Positions 1-5,655 of a stretch of 7,610 nt of DNA are shown piece after piece. The translations under genes were made by a program, and so were the position numbers. Origin of the DNA: Ferroglobus sp. (GTDB lineage Archaea; Halobacteriota; Archaeoglobi; Archaeoglobales; Archaeoglobaceae); assembly GCA_015520115.1 (NCBI GenBank), contig WAQS01000262.1, positions 1-7,610 of the forward strand. The letters are read 5' to 3'. Within the stretch, counting starts at the first letter, position 1. Each line of letters starts with the position of its first letter. The notes beneath the pieces were generated by a model. The model was given only the letters and a program-made list of their open reading frames with translations. It was not told the DNA's origin and did not search any database.

Positions 1-1
1 A

Positions 2-475
2 GAGGCTATAGAGATAGAGTACCCGGTAATGATAGAAAGGTACGAGTTTATACCGGATTCAGGGGGAGCAGGAAAATACAGAGGAGCTTTAGGTTTGAGG
101 AGAGATATCAGATTTTTGACGGACGAAGTCGTTTTTGCAAGGTACGGAGATAGTCAGAAGTTCCCTCCCCACGGTCTTTTCGGAGGAAAACCCGGCATGC
201 CGGGAAGATTCATTCTGAATCCGGATAAAGATAACATCCGTTTGAAATCGAAGGGGATTGATGTTTTGAAGAAAGGAGATGTCGTGAGCTTGCAGCTTCC
301 CGGAGGAGGAGGATACGGGAATCCCCTTGAGAGAGACTTTTCCCTCATCGAAAAGGACGTCAGAGACGGAAAGGTTACGATAGAGAAAGCCAAGGAAGAT
401 TACAAGGTCATAATAGATCCAAAAACGCTGAAAGTTGATGTTGAAGCTACAAAAAAGCTGAGAGGTGAAATTTGA
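2..475 (+). CDS. HyuB-type hydantoinase/oxoprolinase-carboxylase subunit, C-terminal part (5' end outside window)
   Basis: This is the last 157 residues of a hydantoinase B/oxoprolinase-family protein; full-length members are roughly 500-600 residues. The frame is open to the left edge and reads E-A-I-E-I-E-Y-P-V before the first internal Met at 29, so that Met is not the start. Family hallmarks visible are an E-Y-P-x-x-x-E-R-Y segment, D-S-G-G-A-G-K-Y-R-G, a G-D-S-x-K-x-P-P-H-G-L-F-G-G-K-P-G stretch, and the highly conserved P-G-G-G-G-Y-G-N-P-L-E-R-D near residue 90 of the part seen. HyuB proteins pair with HyuA partners in ATP-dependent hydrolases of cyclic amides (hydantoinase, oxoprolinase) and in acetone/acetophenone carboxylases. 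The cytoplasmic HyuA partner is probably just upstream. Its TGA overlaps the next ATG by one base, so it is co-translated with the genes that follow. With the mutase and dehydrogenase downstream, opening of a cyclic amide (2-oxoindole-acetate) is my preferred guess; ketone carboxylation is the alternative. The family is certain, the substrate is not. Confidence 0.9.
   Translation, partial: EAIEIEYPVMIERYEFIPDSGGAGKYRGALGLRRDIRFLTDEVVFARYGDSQKFPPHGLFGGKPGMPGRFILNPDKDNIRLKSKGIDVLKKGDVVSLQLPGGGGYGNPLERDFSLIEKDVRDGKVTIEKAKEDYKVIIDPKTLKVDVEATKKLRGEI
462..468 (+). promoter_or_regulatory. Ribosome binding site deciding the V4R start
   Basis: GAGGTGA complements the archaeal 16S 3' end. It lies 6 nt before ATG at 475 but only 3 nt before the in-frame TTG at 472. 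The ATG, which overlaps the upstream stop as TGATG, is therefore the better start. Confidence 0.75.
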
Positions 476-966
476 TGGAAATCAAACTTGTAGAGGAAAT
501 ATCCCACGACAAAGAATCTGGAGGGTGGTACTACAAGGATATCCGCTACCTTTTCATCCGACCCGAAACGATAGTCGGAATCCAGAAAAAGGTGAACGAA
601 ATTTGTGGGGAAGCTAAGGAGGCTCTTTTCTCTGGAGGGTACACCGGAGGTAAATTATCGGCTGAAAAGTTCGCGAAAGAACTTGGACTTTCAGAAGAGG
701 AGATCCTCGCTTTCATGTGTTCTATGGGGACTCAGATTGGCTGGGGAAGAATGGAATGGGAACTTCACGAAGAAAAATTCGTTATTAGAGTCCACAACTC
801 ACCTTTCGCCGAAGCATACGGAAAATCGGATGAGGGAGTTTGTCACCTTATAGAGGGAGTTTTTGCCGGAGTTGGAGAGATAATTTTCGGAAAAGCGGTA
901 AGCGAAGAGAGATTGTGCAAGGCAAAAGGTGATGCTTATTGCGAAATAGTTGTTGAAAGAAGGTGA
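475..966 (+). CDS. Stand-alone V4R (4-vinyl-reductase type) domain protein, putative small-molecule sensor
   Basis: A 163-residue soluble protein whose C-terminal part (about residues 85-160) is a V4R domain. The signature runs C123-H-L-I-E-G, a G-V-G-E-I-I-F-G-K helix region, then E145-x-x-C148-x-A-K-G-D-x-x-C156. V4R domains form the zinc-carrying ligand-sensing module of the phenol/xylene activators DmpR, MopR and XylR, and also occur in BchJ and in single-domain archaeal proteins. The E-x2-C-x7-C spacing, with another Cys 25 residues before C148, resembles the zinc site described for MopR, so a structural zinc is likely. There is no AAA+ or DNA-binding domain, no signal peptide and no membrane segment, so it cannot act as a complete sigma-54-type activator. 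Its position between two catabolic genes, with 1 bp overlap upstream and 6 bp gap downstream, suggests binding of a pathway intermediate or a regulatory partner. A catalytic or carrier role cannot be excluded. Confidence 0.82.
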   Translation: MEIKLVEEISHDKESGGWYYKDIRYLFIRPETIVGIQKKVNEICGEAKEALFSGGYTGGKLSAEKFAKELGLSEEEILAFMCSMGTQIGWGRMEWELHEEKFVIRVHNSPFAEAYGKSDEGVCHLIEGVFAGVGEIIFGKAVSEERLCKAKGDAYCEIVVERR

Positions 967-972
967 TGCTTT

Positions 973-2115
973 ATGGACTTCACTTTTACCGAAGAGCAGG
1001 AGATTTTTAGAAAAACTCTCCAAGAATTTGTCGAAAAGAAAGTAAAGCCAAGAGCAAACGAAATTGAAAGAAGCGGAGAATTTCCCAAAGATCTTTTCAA
1101 GGAACTTGCAGATCTTGGGTGTTTCGGTTTGAGGTATCCAGAAGAGTATGGAGGAGCTAACGCTGACTGCGTTACATTCTGCATTTTCTGCGAGGAAATG
1201 GCTAAGGGTTTGCTGAGTCTGGCTGCAAGCGCTACAATTCAGGCTTTTCAGAGTACTCATTTCATAGCCAAATTTGGAAGTGAAGAGTTGAAAGAGGAGT
1301 ACCTCGTCCCAGCCATTAGAGGGGAGAAAATAGGAGCAATCTGCATGACGGAGCCAAATGCCGGATCAGACCTCGGCAACATCACAACGACGGCTGTAAA
1401 AGATGGAGATGAGTACGTTATAAACGGAGTAAAAACTTGGGTAACAAACGGGAGCATAGCCGACTTTTACACCGTTGCTGCGAGAACAAGCAAAGGAAAG
1501 GGAATGGAGGGAATAGATTTCTTTTTAGTGCCGAGAGAAGTAGAAGGGGTTGAAGTAGGAAGAGAGATTGACAAAATGGGTCTGAGAGGTTTAAAGACTT
1601 CCGAAGTCGTTTTTAACGATGTAAGGGTTCCAACTGATCATTTCCTTGGCGAAAAGGAAGGGATGGGTCACATATATTTGAGGGAGATTTTAGCTGAGAT
1701 AAGAGTCTCCACCGGAGCTTTAAGCCTTGGAGTTGGTTTTGCGGCGATAAAGGATGCAATAGAATATGCAAAGGAAAGAGTCCAGTTTGGAAAACCTATA
1801 GGAAAGTTTCAGGCTGTGAGGCTGATGATCGCAGAAGCTGCAACTGAGCTCGAAGCGGCAAAATGGCTTGTTTATCACGCAGCATGGCTCGTGGATAGAG
1901 GAGAAAAGCCTATTAAAGAAGCGAGCATGGCAAAACTGTTCGCAAGTGAAGCAGCGGTTAAAGCCGTTGACATAGCTTCGAGGGTTTTCGCAAGCTACGG
2001 TTTTTCAAAAGATCACGCTGTTGAAAGATTTTACAGAGATGTTCGCTTTCTTATCATAGGAGGTGGAACTTCTGAAATTTTGAAGCTGATCATAGCCTCT
2101 GAACTGGGATTGTGA
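973..2115 (+). CDS. Acyl-CoA dehydrogenase-family flavoprotein, candidate decarboxylating arylmalonyl-CoA dehydrogenase (IaaF-like)
   Basis: 380 residues, normal length for the FAD-dependent acyl-CoA dehydrogenase family. An N-terminal helical domain comes first (1-120), then the flavin-contact strand M-T-E-P-N-A-G-S-D (125-133) and W-V-T-N-G (156-160), then the C-terminal helical domain with E-R-V-Q-F-G-K-P-I-G (268-277) and a terminal G-T-S-E-I. ATG 973 follows AGGTGAT at 961-967. The catalytic base is odd. The usual Y-E-G-T of short/medium-chain enzymes reads G363-G-G-T, and the residue that is Glu in isovaleryl/long-chain enzymes (just before the helix-G Arg, here R244) is I243; E242 sits one position off. 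Loss of the Glu at both sites suggests chemistry without alpha-proton abstraction. Known precedent: benzylmalonyl-CoA dehydrogenase IaaF of Aromatoleum aromaticum oxidises and decarboxylates a 2-carboxyacyl-CoA, with CO2 loss replacing deprotonation. Followed 10 bp later by mutase subunits that could make such a malonyl-type substrate. Family certain; IaaF-like role is inference. Confidence 0.93.
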   Translation: MDFTFTEEQEIFRKTLQEFVEKKVKPRANEIERSGEFPKDLFKELADLGCFGLRYPEEYGGANADCVTFCIFCEEMAKGLLSLAASATIQAFQSTHFIAKFGSEELKEEYLVPAIRGEKIGAICMTEPNAGSDLGNITTTAVKDGDEYVINGVKTWVTNGSIADFYTVAARTSKGKGMEGIDFFLVPREVEGVEVGREIDKMGLRGLKTSEVVFNDVRVPTDHFLGEKEGMGHIYLREILAEIRVSTGALSLGVGFAAIKDAIEYAKERVQFGKPIGKFQAVRLMIAEAATELEAAKWLVYHAAWLVDRGEKPIKEASMAKLFASEAAVKAVDIASRVFASYGFSKDHAVERFYRDVRFLIIGGGTSEILKLIIASELGL

Positions 2116-2120
2116 GGTGA
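2114..2120 (+). promoter_or_regulatory. Ribosome binding site deciding the mutase small-subunit start
   Basis: GAGGTGA overlaps the end of the dehydrogenase gene and lies 5 nt before ATG 2126. The in-frame GTG at 2117 falls inside this site and has no site of its own, so ATG 2126 is chosen. Confidence 0.75.
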
Positions 2121-2125
2121 CGATT

Positions 2126-2557
2126 ATGACTGAAAAAAAGAGGAGACTGAGAGTTCTTATCGCAAAAACGGGATTAGACGGTCACGATAAAGCAGCAAAG
2201 ATACTTGCTTTGTATTTGAGAAACGCCGGCTACGAAGTCCTATACACCGGATTAAGAAGAACGATAGATGAGATCGTGAAAACAGCTATAGAGGAAGATG
2301 TTGACGTTATCGGGCTAAGCTTCTACTCCGGAGTCCACCTTCCAGCCTCTCAAGAACTTATGCAGAAGCTGAAGGAAGCTAATGCCGAAGATATAGTTGT
2401 GGTGGTTGGGGGTGTGATTCCTAAAAAGGATGTGAAGAAGCTGAAAGAGATGGGAGTTGCGGAAGTTTTTCCAGTTGGAACGAGAATTGATGAGGTTTTG
2501 GATTTCTTCAAAAAGCTTGAGGAGGAGATCTGCCATGACCAAAAAGGAAATAACTGA
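2126..2557 (+). CDS. B12-binding small subunit of a methylmalonyl-CoA-mutase-family enzyme
   Basis: 143 residues forming one Rossmann-like cobalamin-binding domain, the usual size of a separately encoded mutase small subunit. The base-off/His-on motif is T-G-L-D18-G-H20-D-K-A-A-K, where H20 should be the lower cobalt ligand. The classic D-x-H-x-x-G has Ala23 in place of the final Gly, a mild departure. The second motif, usually S-x-L in this family, reads S-F-Y-S-G-V-H, and the nucleotide-loop G-G is present in V-V-V-G-G-V-I-P. The C-terminus runs E-V-F-P-V-G-T. It should dock on the catalytic subunit encoded next, whose gene overlaps it by 23 bp, giving translational coupling and roughly equal supply. 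The substrate depends on the large subunit. Very confident of family; the likely partner reaction is discussed under the large subunit. Confidence 0.94.
   Translation: MTEKKRRLRVLIAKTGLDGHDKAAKILALYLRNAGYEVLYTGLRRTIDEIVKTAIEEDVDVIGLSFYSGVHLPASQELMQKLKEANAEDIVVVVGGVIPKKDVKKLKEMGVAEVFPVGTRIDEVLDFFKKLEEEICHDQKGNN
2521..2528 (+). promoter_or_regulatory. Ribosome binding site of the mutase large subunit
   Basis: GGAGGAGA lies 6 nt before ATG 2535, inside the small-subunit gene. It supports initiation at 2535 rather than at the in-frame TTG 2457, which would add 26 residues without similarity to mutases. Confidence 0.7.
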
Positions 2558-4151
2558 AAAGGATCTAAAAAAAGTTGTTTTAGAATCAGGAATTGAAGTT
2601 AAGCCGATTTACCGTCCCGAAGACATAAAGGATATTGATTACGAAAGGGATATTGGAGATCCCGGAGAGTTTCCCTACACAAGGGGAATTCACAAATTTA
2701 TGTACCGCTACCGCCCTTGGACGATGAGGCAGTATGCAGGATTTGGCACGCCGGAGGATTCAAATCAGAGGTTCAAATTCCTTTTGGCTCACGGACAAAA
2801 TGCTTTAAACGTGGCTTTCGACCTGCCAACCCAGCTCGGACTTGATTCAGATCACCCCTTAGCGAAGTGGGAAGTCGGCAGAGTTGGAATGGCTGTGGAT
2901 ACGCTGAAGGATATGGAAATAGCTTTTGACGGAATTCCAATAGATCAGATCAGCGTTTCTCTGACGATAAACGCTACAGCTCCGATAATTCTATCGATGT
3001 ACTTCGTCATGGCTGAGAAACAGGGAGTCGATTTAAAGAAGATAAGGGCAACTCCTCAGAACGATATTCTCAAGGAGTTCATCTCAAGAGGAGCCTGGAT
3101 ATTTCCGGTGGAGCCTTCAGTAAAGCTTGTCTGCGACATAATAGAGTTCTGTGCGAAAAACGCTCCGAAAGTCTATCCTGTCAGCGTCTGCGGATACCAC
3201 ATAAGAGAGAACGGAGCCACTCCCGCTCAAGAAATCGGCTACGCTTTCAGCATAGCGTTAACTTATATAGACAAAGTTTTAGAGAGAGGATTGAAGGTTG
3301 ACGACTTCGTCCCTCGCTTTTCCTTCAATTTCAACGTCTTCGGAAACATATTCGAGCAGATAGCAAAGCTCAGAGCTGCAAGGAGACTTTGGGCAAAGAT
3401 AATCAGAGACAGGTACGGAGCTAAGAACCCCGATTCCATGAAGCTGAAGATGATAGCCGGAGGAGGAGGTAGCGGTCTTACCTATGAGCAGCCGGAAAAC
3501 AACATAGTTAGAGCCGCTTACTACGCTCTCGTAGCAGCTTTAGGAGGAACACAGACAATGGCTCTTTGCACTTACGACGAAGCTTACACAATTCCCTCAG
3601 CTAAAGCTTCTCTCATAGCTCTGAGAACTATGCAGATTTTGATGGAGGAAACGGGAGTTTGCGATACTGTTGATCCTCTTGCGGGCTCTTACTACATAGA
3701 GTGGTTGACAAACGAGATGGAGAAGAAGATCGTGGAAGCAATGGAAGAAGTTGAAAAGTGGGGAGGAATGATAAGAGCAATAGAGAACGGATACATCCAA
3801 GCAAAGCTTGCCAAACAGTCCTACGAAATGTACAGAAAGATACAGACGGGAGAAATCGTGAAGGTTGGCGTGAACAAGTACAGAATGGAGGAAGAGGAGA
3901 AAGTCACCGAAATCTACGAGTTCGATGAAAAAGCCTACCAGAGACAAATAGAGAGGTTGAAGGAGGTGAAAAACAGCAGAAACAACTTAAAGGTCAAAGA
4001 GAGCTTGGAAGAGATTCGAAAGGCTATAAAAAGGGATGAAAACCTCATGCCCTACATAATGGAAGCTGTGAGACATTACGCCACAGTTGGAGAGATTACT
4101 CAAGTTTTGAAAGAAGAATACGGTGTGTTCAAAGAACCGTCAATTTTCTAA
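2535..4151 (+). CDS. Catalytic large subunit of a divergent adenosylcobalamin-dependent acyl-CoA mutase (methylmalonyl-CoA mutase family)
   Basis: 538 residues, matching the TIM-barrel catalytic chain of split archaeal methylmalonyl-CoA mutases. Conserved elements in order: R-Q-Y68-A-G-F-G-T (Tyr89 of the Propionibacterium enzyme), V-A-F-D-L-P-T-Q, Q-N-D-I-L-K-E-F-I-S-R185 (Arg207, which grips the substrate carboxylate), G-Y221-H222-I-R-E (Tyr243/His244), and D-T-V-D-P-L-A-G-S-Y-Y. Isobutyryl- and 2-hydroxyisobutyryl-CoA mutases lose the Arg, so a dicarboxylic CoA ester is expected here. The barrel core is nevertheless unusual: the family's H-T-Q-T/H-S-Q-T segment (His328, Gln330) is I307-A-G-G-G-G, Asn366 is C345, and the usual G-T-Y-I-F-P-P reads G-A-W-I-F-P-V. 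This implies a reshaped, probably wider pocket. Reaction proposed by context: arylsuccinyl-CoA to benzylmalonyl-type CoA, as by IaaGH in indoleacetate degradation. Ordinary methylmalonyl-CoA mutase is the conservative alternative, and alkylsuccinyl-CoA another. No epimerase or MeaB gene is adjacent. Confidence 0.93.
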   Translation: MTKKEITEKDLKKVVLESGIEVKPIYRPEDIKDIDYERDIGDPGEFPYTRGIHKFMYRYRPWTMRQYAGFGTPEDSNQRFKFLLAHGQNALNVAFDLPTQLGLDSDHPLAKWEVGRVGMAVDTLKDMEIAFDGIPIDQISVSLTINATAPIILSMYFVMAEKQGVDLKKIRATPQNDILKEFISRGAWIFPVEPSVKLVCDIIEFCAKNAPKVYPVSVCGYHIRENGATPAQEIGYAFSIALTYIDKVLERGLKVDDFVPRFSFNFNVFGNIFEQIAKLRAARRLWAKIIRDRYGAKNPDSMKLKMIAGGGGSGLTYEQPENNIVRAAYYALVAALGGTQTMALCTYDEAYTIPSAKASLIALRTMQILMEETGVCDTVDPLAGSYYIEWLTNEMEKKIVEAMEEVEKWGGMIRAIENGYIQAKLAKQSYEMYRKIQTGEIVKVGVNKYRMEEEEKVTEIYEFDEKAYQRQIERLKEVKNSRNNLKVKESLEEIRKAIKRDENLMPYIMEAVRHYATVGEITQVLKEEYGVFKEPSIF

Positions 4152-4162
4152 AGCATGAAAGT

Positions 4163-4166
4163 GGAG
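4163..4166 (+). promoter_or_regulatory. Short ribosome binding site of the NrpR-like regulator
   Basis: GGAG lies 8 nt before ATG 4175. An in-frame GTG at 4166 overlaps this site and has no good upstream match, so ATG 4175 is preferred. The site is weaker than the GAGGTGA sites elsewhere in the operon, which may lower regulator output. Confidence 0.5.
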
Positions 4167-4174
4167 TGTTAAAA

Positions 4175-5179
4175 ATGATAAGCAGTGAGAGGAAGATTAT
4201 AGAAATTTTGAAAATTCTTTCAGAGCAAAAGGAGCCGGTAGGAGCGAAGTTCATAGCCGATCAGCTGAAAAAAAGAGGAATCTACCTGACAGAGCCCACC
4301 GTTCGATACTATTTGAGAATTCTCGATGAGAGAGGTTTGACGAAAAACTACGGATTAAGGGGAAGAGTGATAACCGAAAAGGGTTTGAAAGAAATAGAGA
4401 AGGGAGATATAGCCGATAGAATAGGATACAGCATAAGCAGGGTTCACGAATGCGTTTTTTACTCGAACTTCGATGTGGAGAGTGGAGAGGGTAAAGTGGT
4501 TGCGAACTTAGCAATCTTTCCAAGAGAGTACTTAGATGAAGTTTTAGACATGTTTTATAGGTGTTGGAGGAAAGGTTTGACGTTCAGCGATAAAGTAATC
4601 GTAGACGAAAACATTCCCTTCATAGAGGAAAACGAGGTGGGAATGTACTACATTTCAAGTTTTACCCTCGATGCCGTCCTTTACAGAAACGGAATAGTTT
4701 CGCTGCCGAGGTTTGCCGGGTCGATAGAAATTTCCAACTTCAACTTCGTGAGGTTCACTCAGGTTATAGGGCTTGAAGAGTCCTCAATCACCGCTTTAGA
4801 CCTCTTCATTCAGAGAATGTACTCGGATAAAGACGAAGAGTCCATCTCCAACCTCCTTGAGAGAGGAGAAGGAGAAGTTTACGGAATGTACAGAGAAATA
4901 CCGTTCGTAGCAAGAGAGAAGACGATAGAAATCCTTGAAAAGTTAAAAGAATATGGGATATCTCCCCTCCACGTAATCGGTGAGTTAGACAAAAGCGTTT
5001 GTGGAATTCCGCCAAGAGGTGTGAACAAAGTCGGTTTGGTTTGCGTAGGACCATCAACACCGGTCGGAATTCTCAGAGCTTTGAAAGTTCCGATTAGAGT
5101 ACACATATCAAGCGAGATTATCGAGTTTTCCAAATTTAAGAGTCTTGAGAGTTATTTAGAGGTGAAAAGTTATGAGTAA
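4175..5179 (+). CDS. NrpR-like transcription regulator, winged helix plus one NRD (DUF128) domain
   Basis: 334 residues. Residues 1-75 form a winged helix-turn-helix (R-K-I-I-E-I-L-K-I-L opening; recognition helix about T39-E-P-T-V-R-Y-Y-L-R-I-L; wing to V-I-T-E-K-G). Residues about 85-310 match one NRD domain of the nitrogen repressor NrpR: G-V-G-M-Y-Y-I-like strand, L-D-A-V-L-Y-R-N-G-I, P-R-F-A-G-S-I-E-I, L-D-L-F-I, then R-E-I-P-F-V-A-R-E-K and G-V-N-K-V-G-L-V-C-V-G-P-S-T-P. NrpR of methanogens represses nitrogen genes and is relieved by 2-oxoglutarate binding to the NRD; several members carry two NRDs, this one carries one. It sits 23 bp after the mutase gene with no room for a promoter, and its end overlaps the ferredoxin gene by 8 bp, so it is transcribed with the catabolic genes and may regulate them, including autoregulation. 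Effector unknown: 2-oxoglutarate or a pathway intermediate. An operator could not be seen because the operon's promoter is outside the window. Confidence 0.88.
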   Translation: MISSERKIIEILKILSEQKEPVGAKFIADQLKKRGIYLTEPTVRYYLRILDERGLTKNYGLRGRVITEKGLKEIEKGDIADRIGYSISRVHECVFYSNFDVESGEGKVVANLAIFPREYLDEVLDMFYRCWRKGLTFSDKVIVDENIPFIEENEVGMYYISSFTLDAVLYRNGIVSLPRFAGSIEISNFNFVRFTQVIGLEESSITALDLFIQRMYSDKDEESISNLLERGEGEVYGMYREIPFVAREKTIEILEKLKEYGISPLHVIGELDKSVCGIPPRGVNKVGLVCVGPSTPVGILRALKVPIRVHISSEIIEFSKFKSLESYLEVKSYE

Positions 5180-5654
5180 AAAATTAGTTTTTGATTTTAC
5201 GAAGTGTACTGGCTGTAGAGCTTGCGAATTGGCTTGCAGCTTCGCTAACGAGGGGGTTTTTTCTCCTTCTAAGGCAAGAGTTCGGGTTGTGAAGTTCGAG
5301 AGAGATGGTGTCGACATACCCATAGGATGTGAACACTGCGAGGAGGCTCCGTGCATGATAATCTGCCCGGTTAAAGCGATTTACAGAGATGAGGAAACCA
5401 ACGCAGTTTTGCTCGATCCGGATATCTGCATAGGCTGCAAGCAGTGCATGGTGATATGTCCCTTCGGTGTTATAGGCTTTGATGAGGAAAGAAAAGTCTT
5501 GTTCAAATGCGATCTTTGCAGAGGGGATCCAGAATGCGTGAAATGGTGCTTTACGGGAGCGATAAGTTACGTAGCTCCAAATGAGGAGACGCTAAGAAAG
5601 AGGATTAGGGTCGGGAGAAAGAAGGTAGCTGCTCAATCCGTCTGGGGTGTTTAA
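5172..5654 (+). CDS. Four-[4Fe-4S] ferredoxin-type electron-transfer subunit (HycB/AorA-like)
   Basis: 160 residues with 16 cysteines in four cluster motifs: C12-x2-C15-x2-C18-x3-C22, C53-x2-C56-x4-C61-x3-C65, C86-x2-C89-x2-C92-x3-C96 and C113-x2-C116-x5-C122-x3-C126. This arrangement is that of the HycB/DmsB/NrfC-type iron-sulfur subunits and of AorA, the small subunit of the Aromatoleum aldehyde oxidoreductase. No signal peptide or Tat motif is present, so it is cytoplasmic. A basic C-terminal tail follows (R-K-R-I-R-V-G-R-K-K). The start at ATG 5172 follows GAGGTGA at 5159-5165. It ends one base before the oxidoreductase gene, so it most likely carries electrons from that tungsten enzyme to a ferredoxin or another acceptor. 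BamC-type subunits of class II benzoyl-CoA reductase are similar in size and remain a possible relationship, but the neighbouring large subunit looks like an ordinary aldehyde oxidoreductase rather than BamB. Confidence 0.92.
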   Translation: MSKKLVFDFTKCTGCRACELACSFANEGVFSPSKARVRVVKFERDGVDIPIGCEHCEEAPCMIICPVKAIYRDEETNAVLLDPDICIGCKQCMVICPFGVIGFDEERKVLFKCDLCRGDPECVKWCFTGAISYVAPNEETLRKRIRVGRKKVAAQSVWGV

Positions 5655-5655
5655 A

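Noticed and set aside
799..1260. Long open frame on the minus strand across the V4R/dehydrogenase junction
   Set aside because: It is antisense to two well-supported genes, resembles no protein family and has no ribosome site; other minus-strand frames (for example 3597-3947 and 4251-4523) are the same kind of shadow.
2126..4151. Plain propionate/methylmalonyl-CoA mutase operon
   Set aside because: Not excluded, but no epimerase, MeaB-type G-protein or acyl-CoA carboxylase gene is in the window, and the catalytic chain has lost His328, Gln330 and Asn366 equivalents. Kept as the conservative alternative.
2535..4151. Isobutyryl- or 2-hydroxyisobutyryl-CoA mutase
   Set aside because: Those enzymes replace both the Tyr89 and Arg207 equivalents; here Y68 and R185 are retained.
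4152..4174. Possible terminator or promoter between the mutase and the regulator
   Set aside because: The 23-bp gap holds a ribosome site but no hairpin, T-run, TATA box or BRE; there is no room for a separate promoter.
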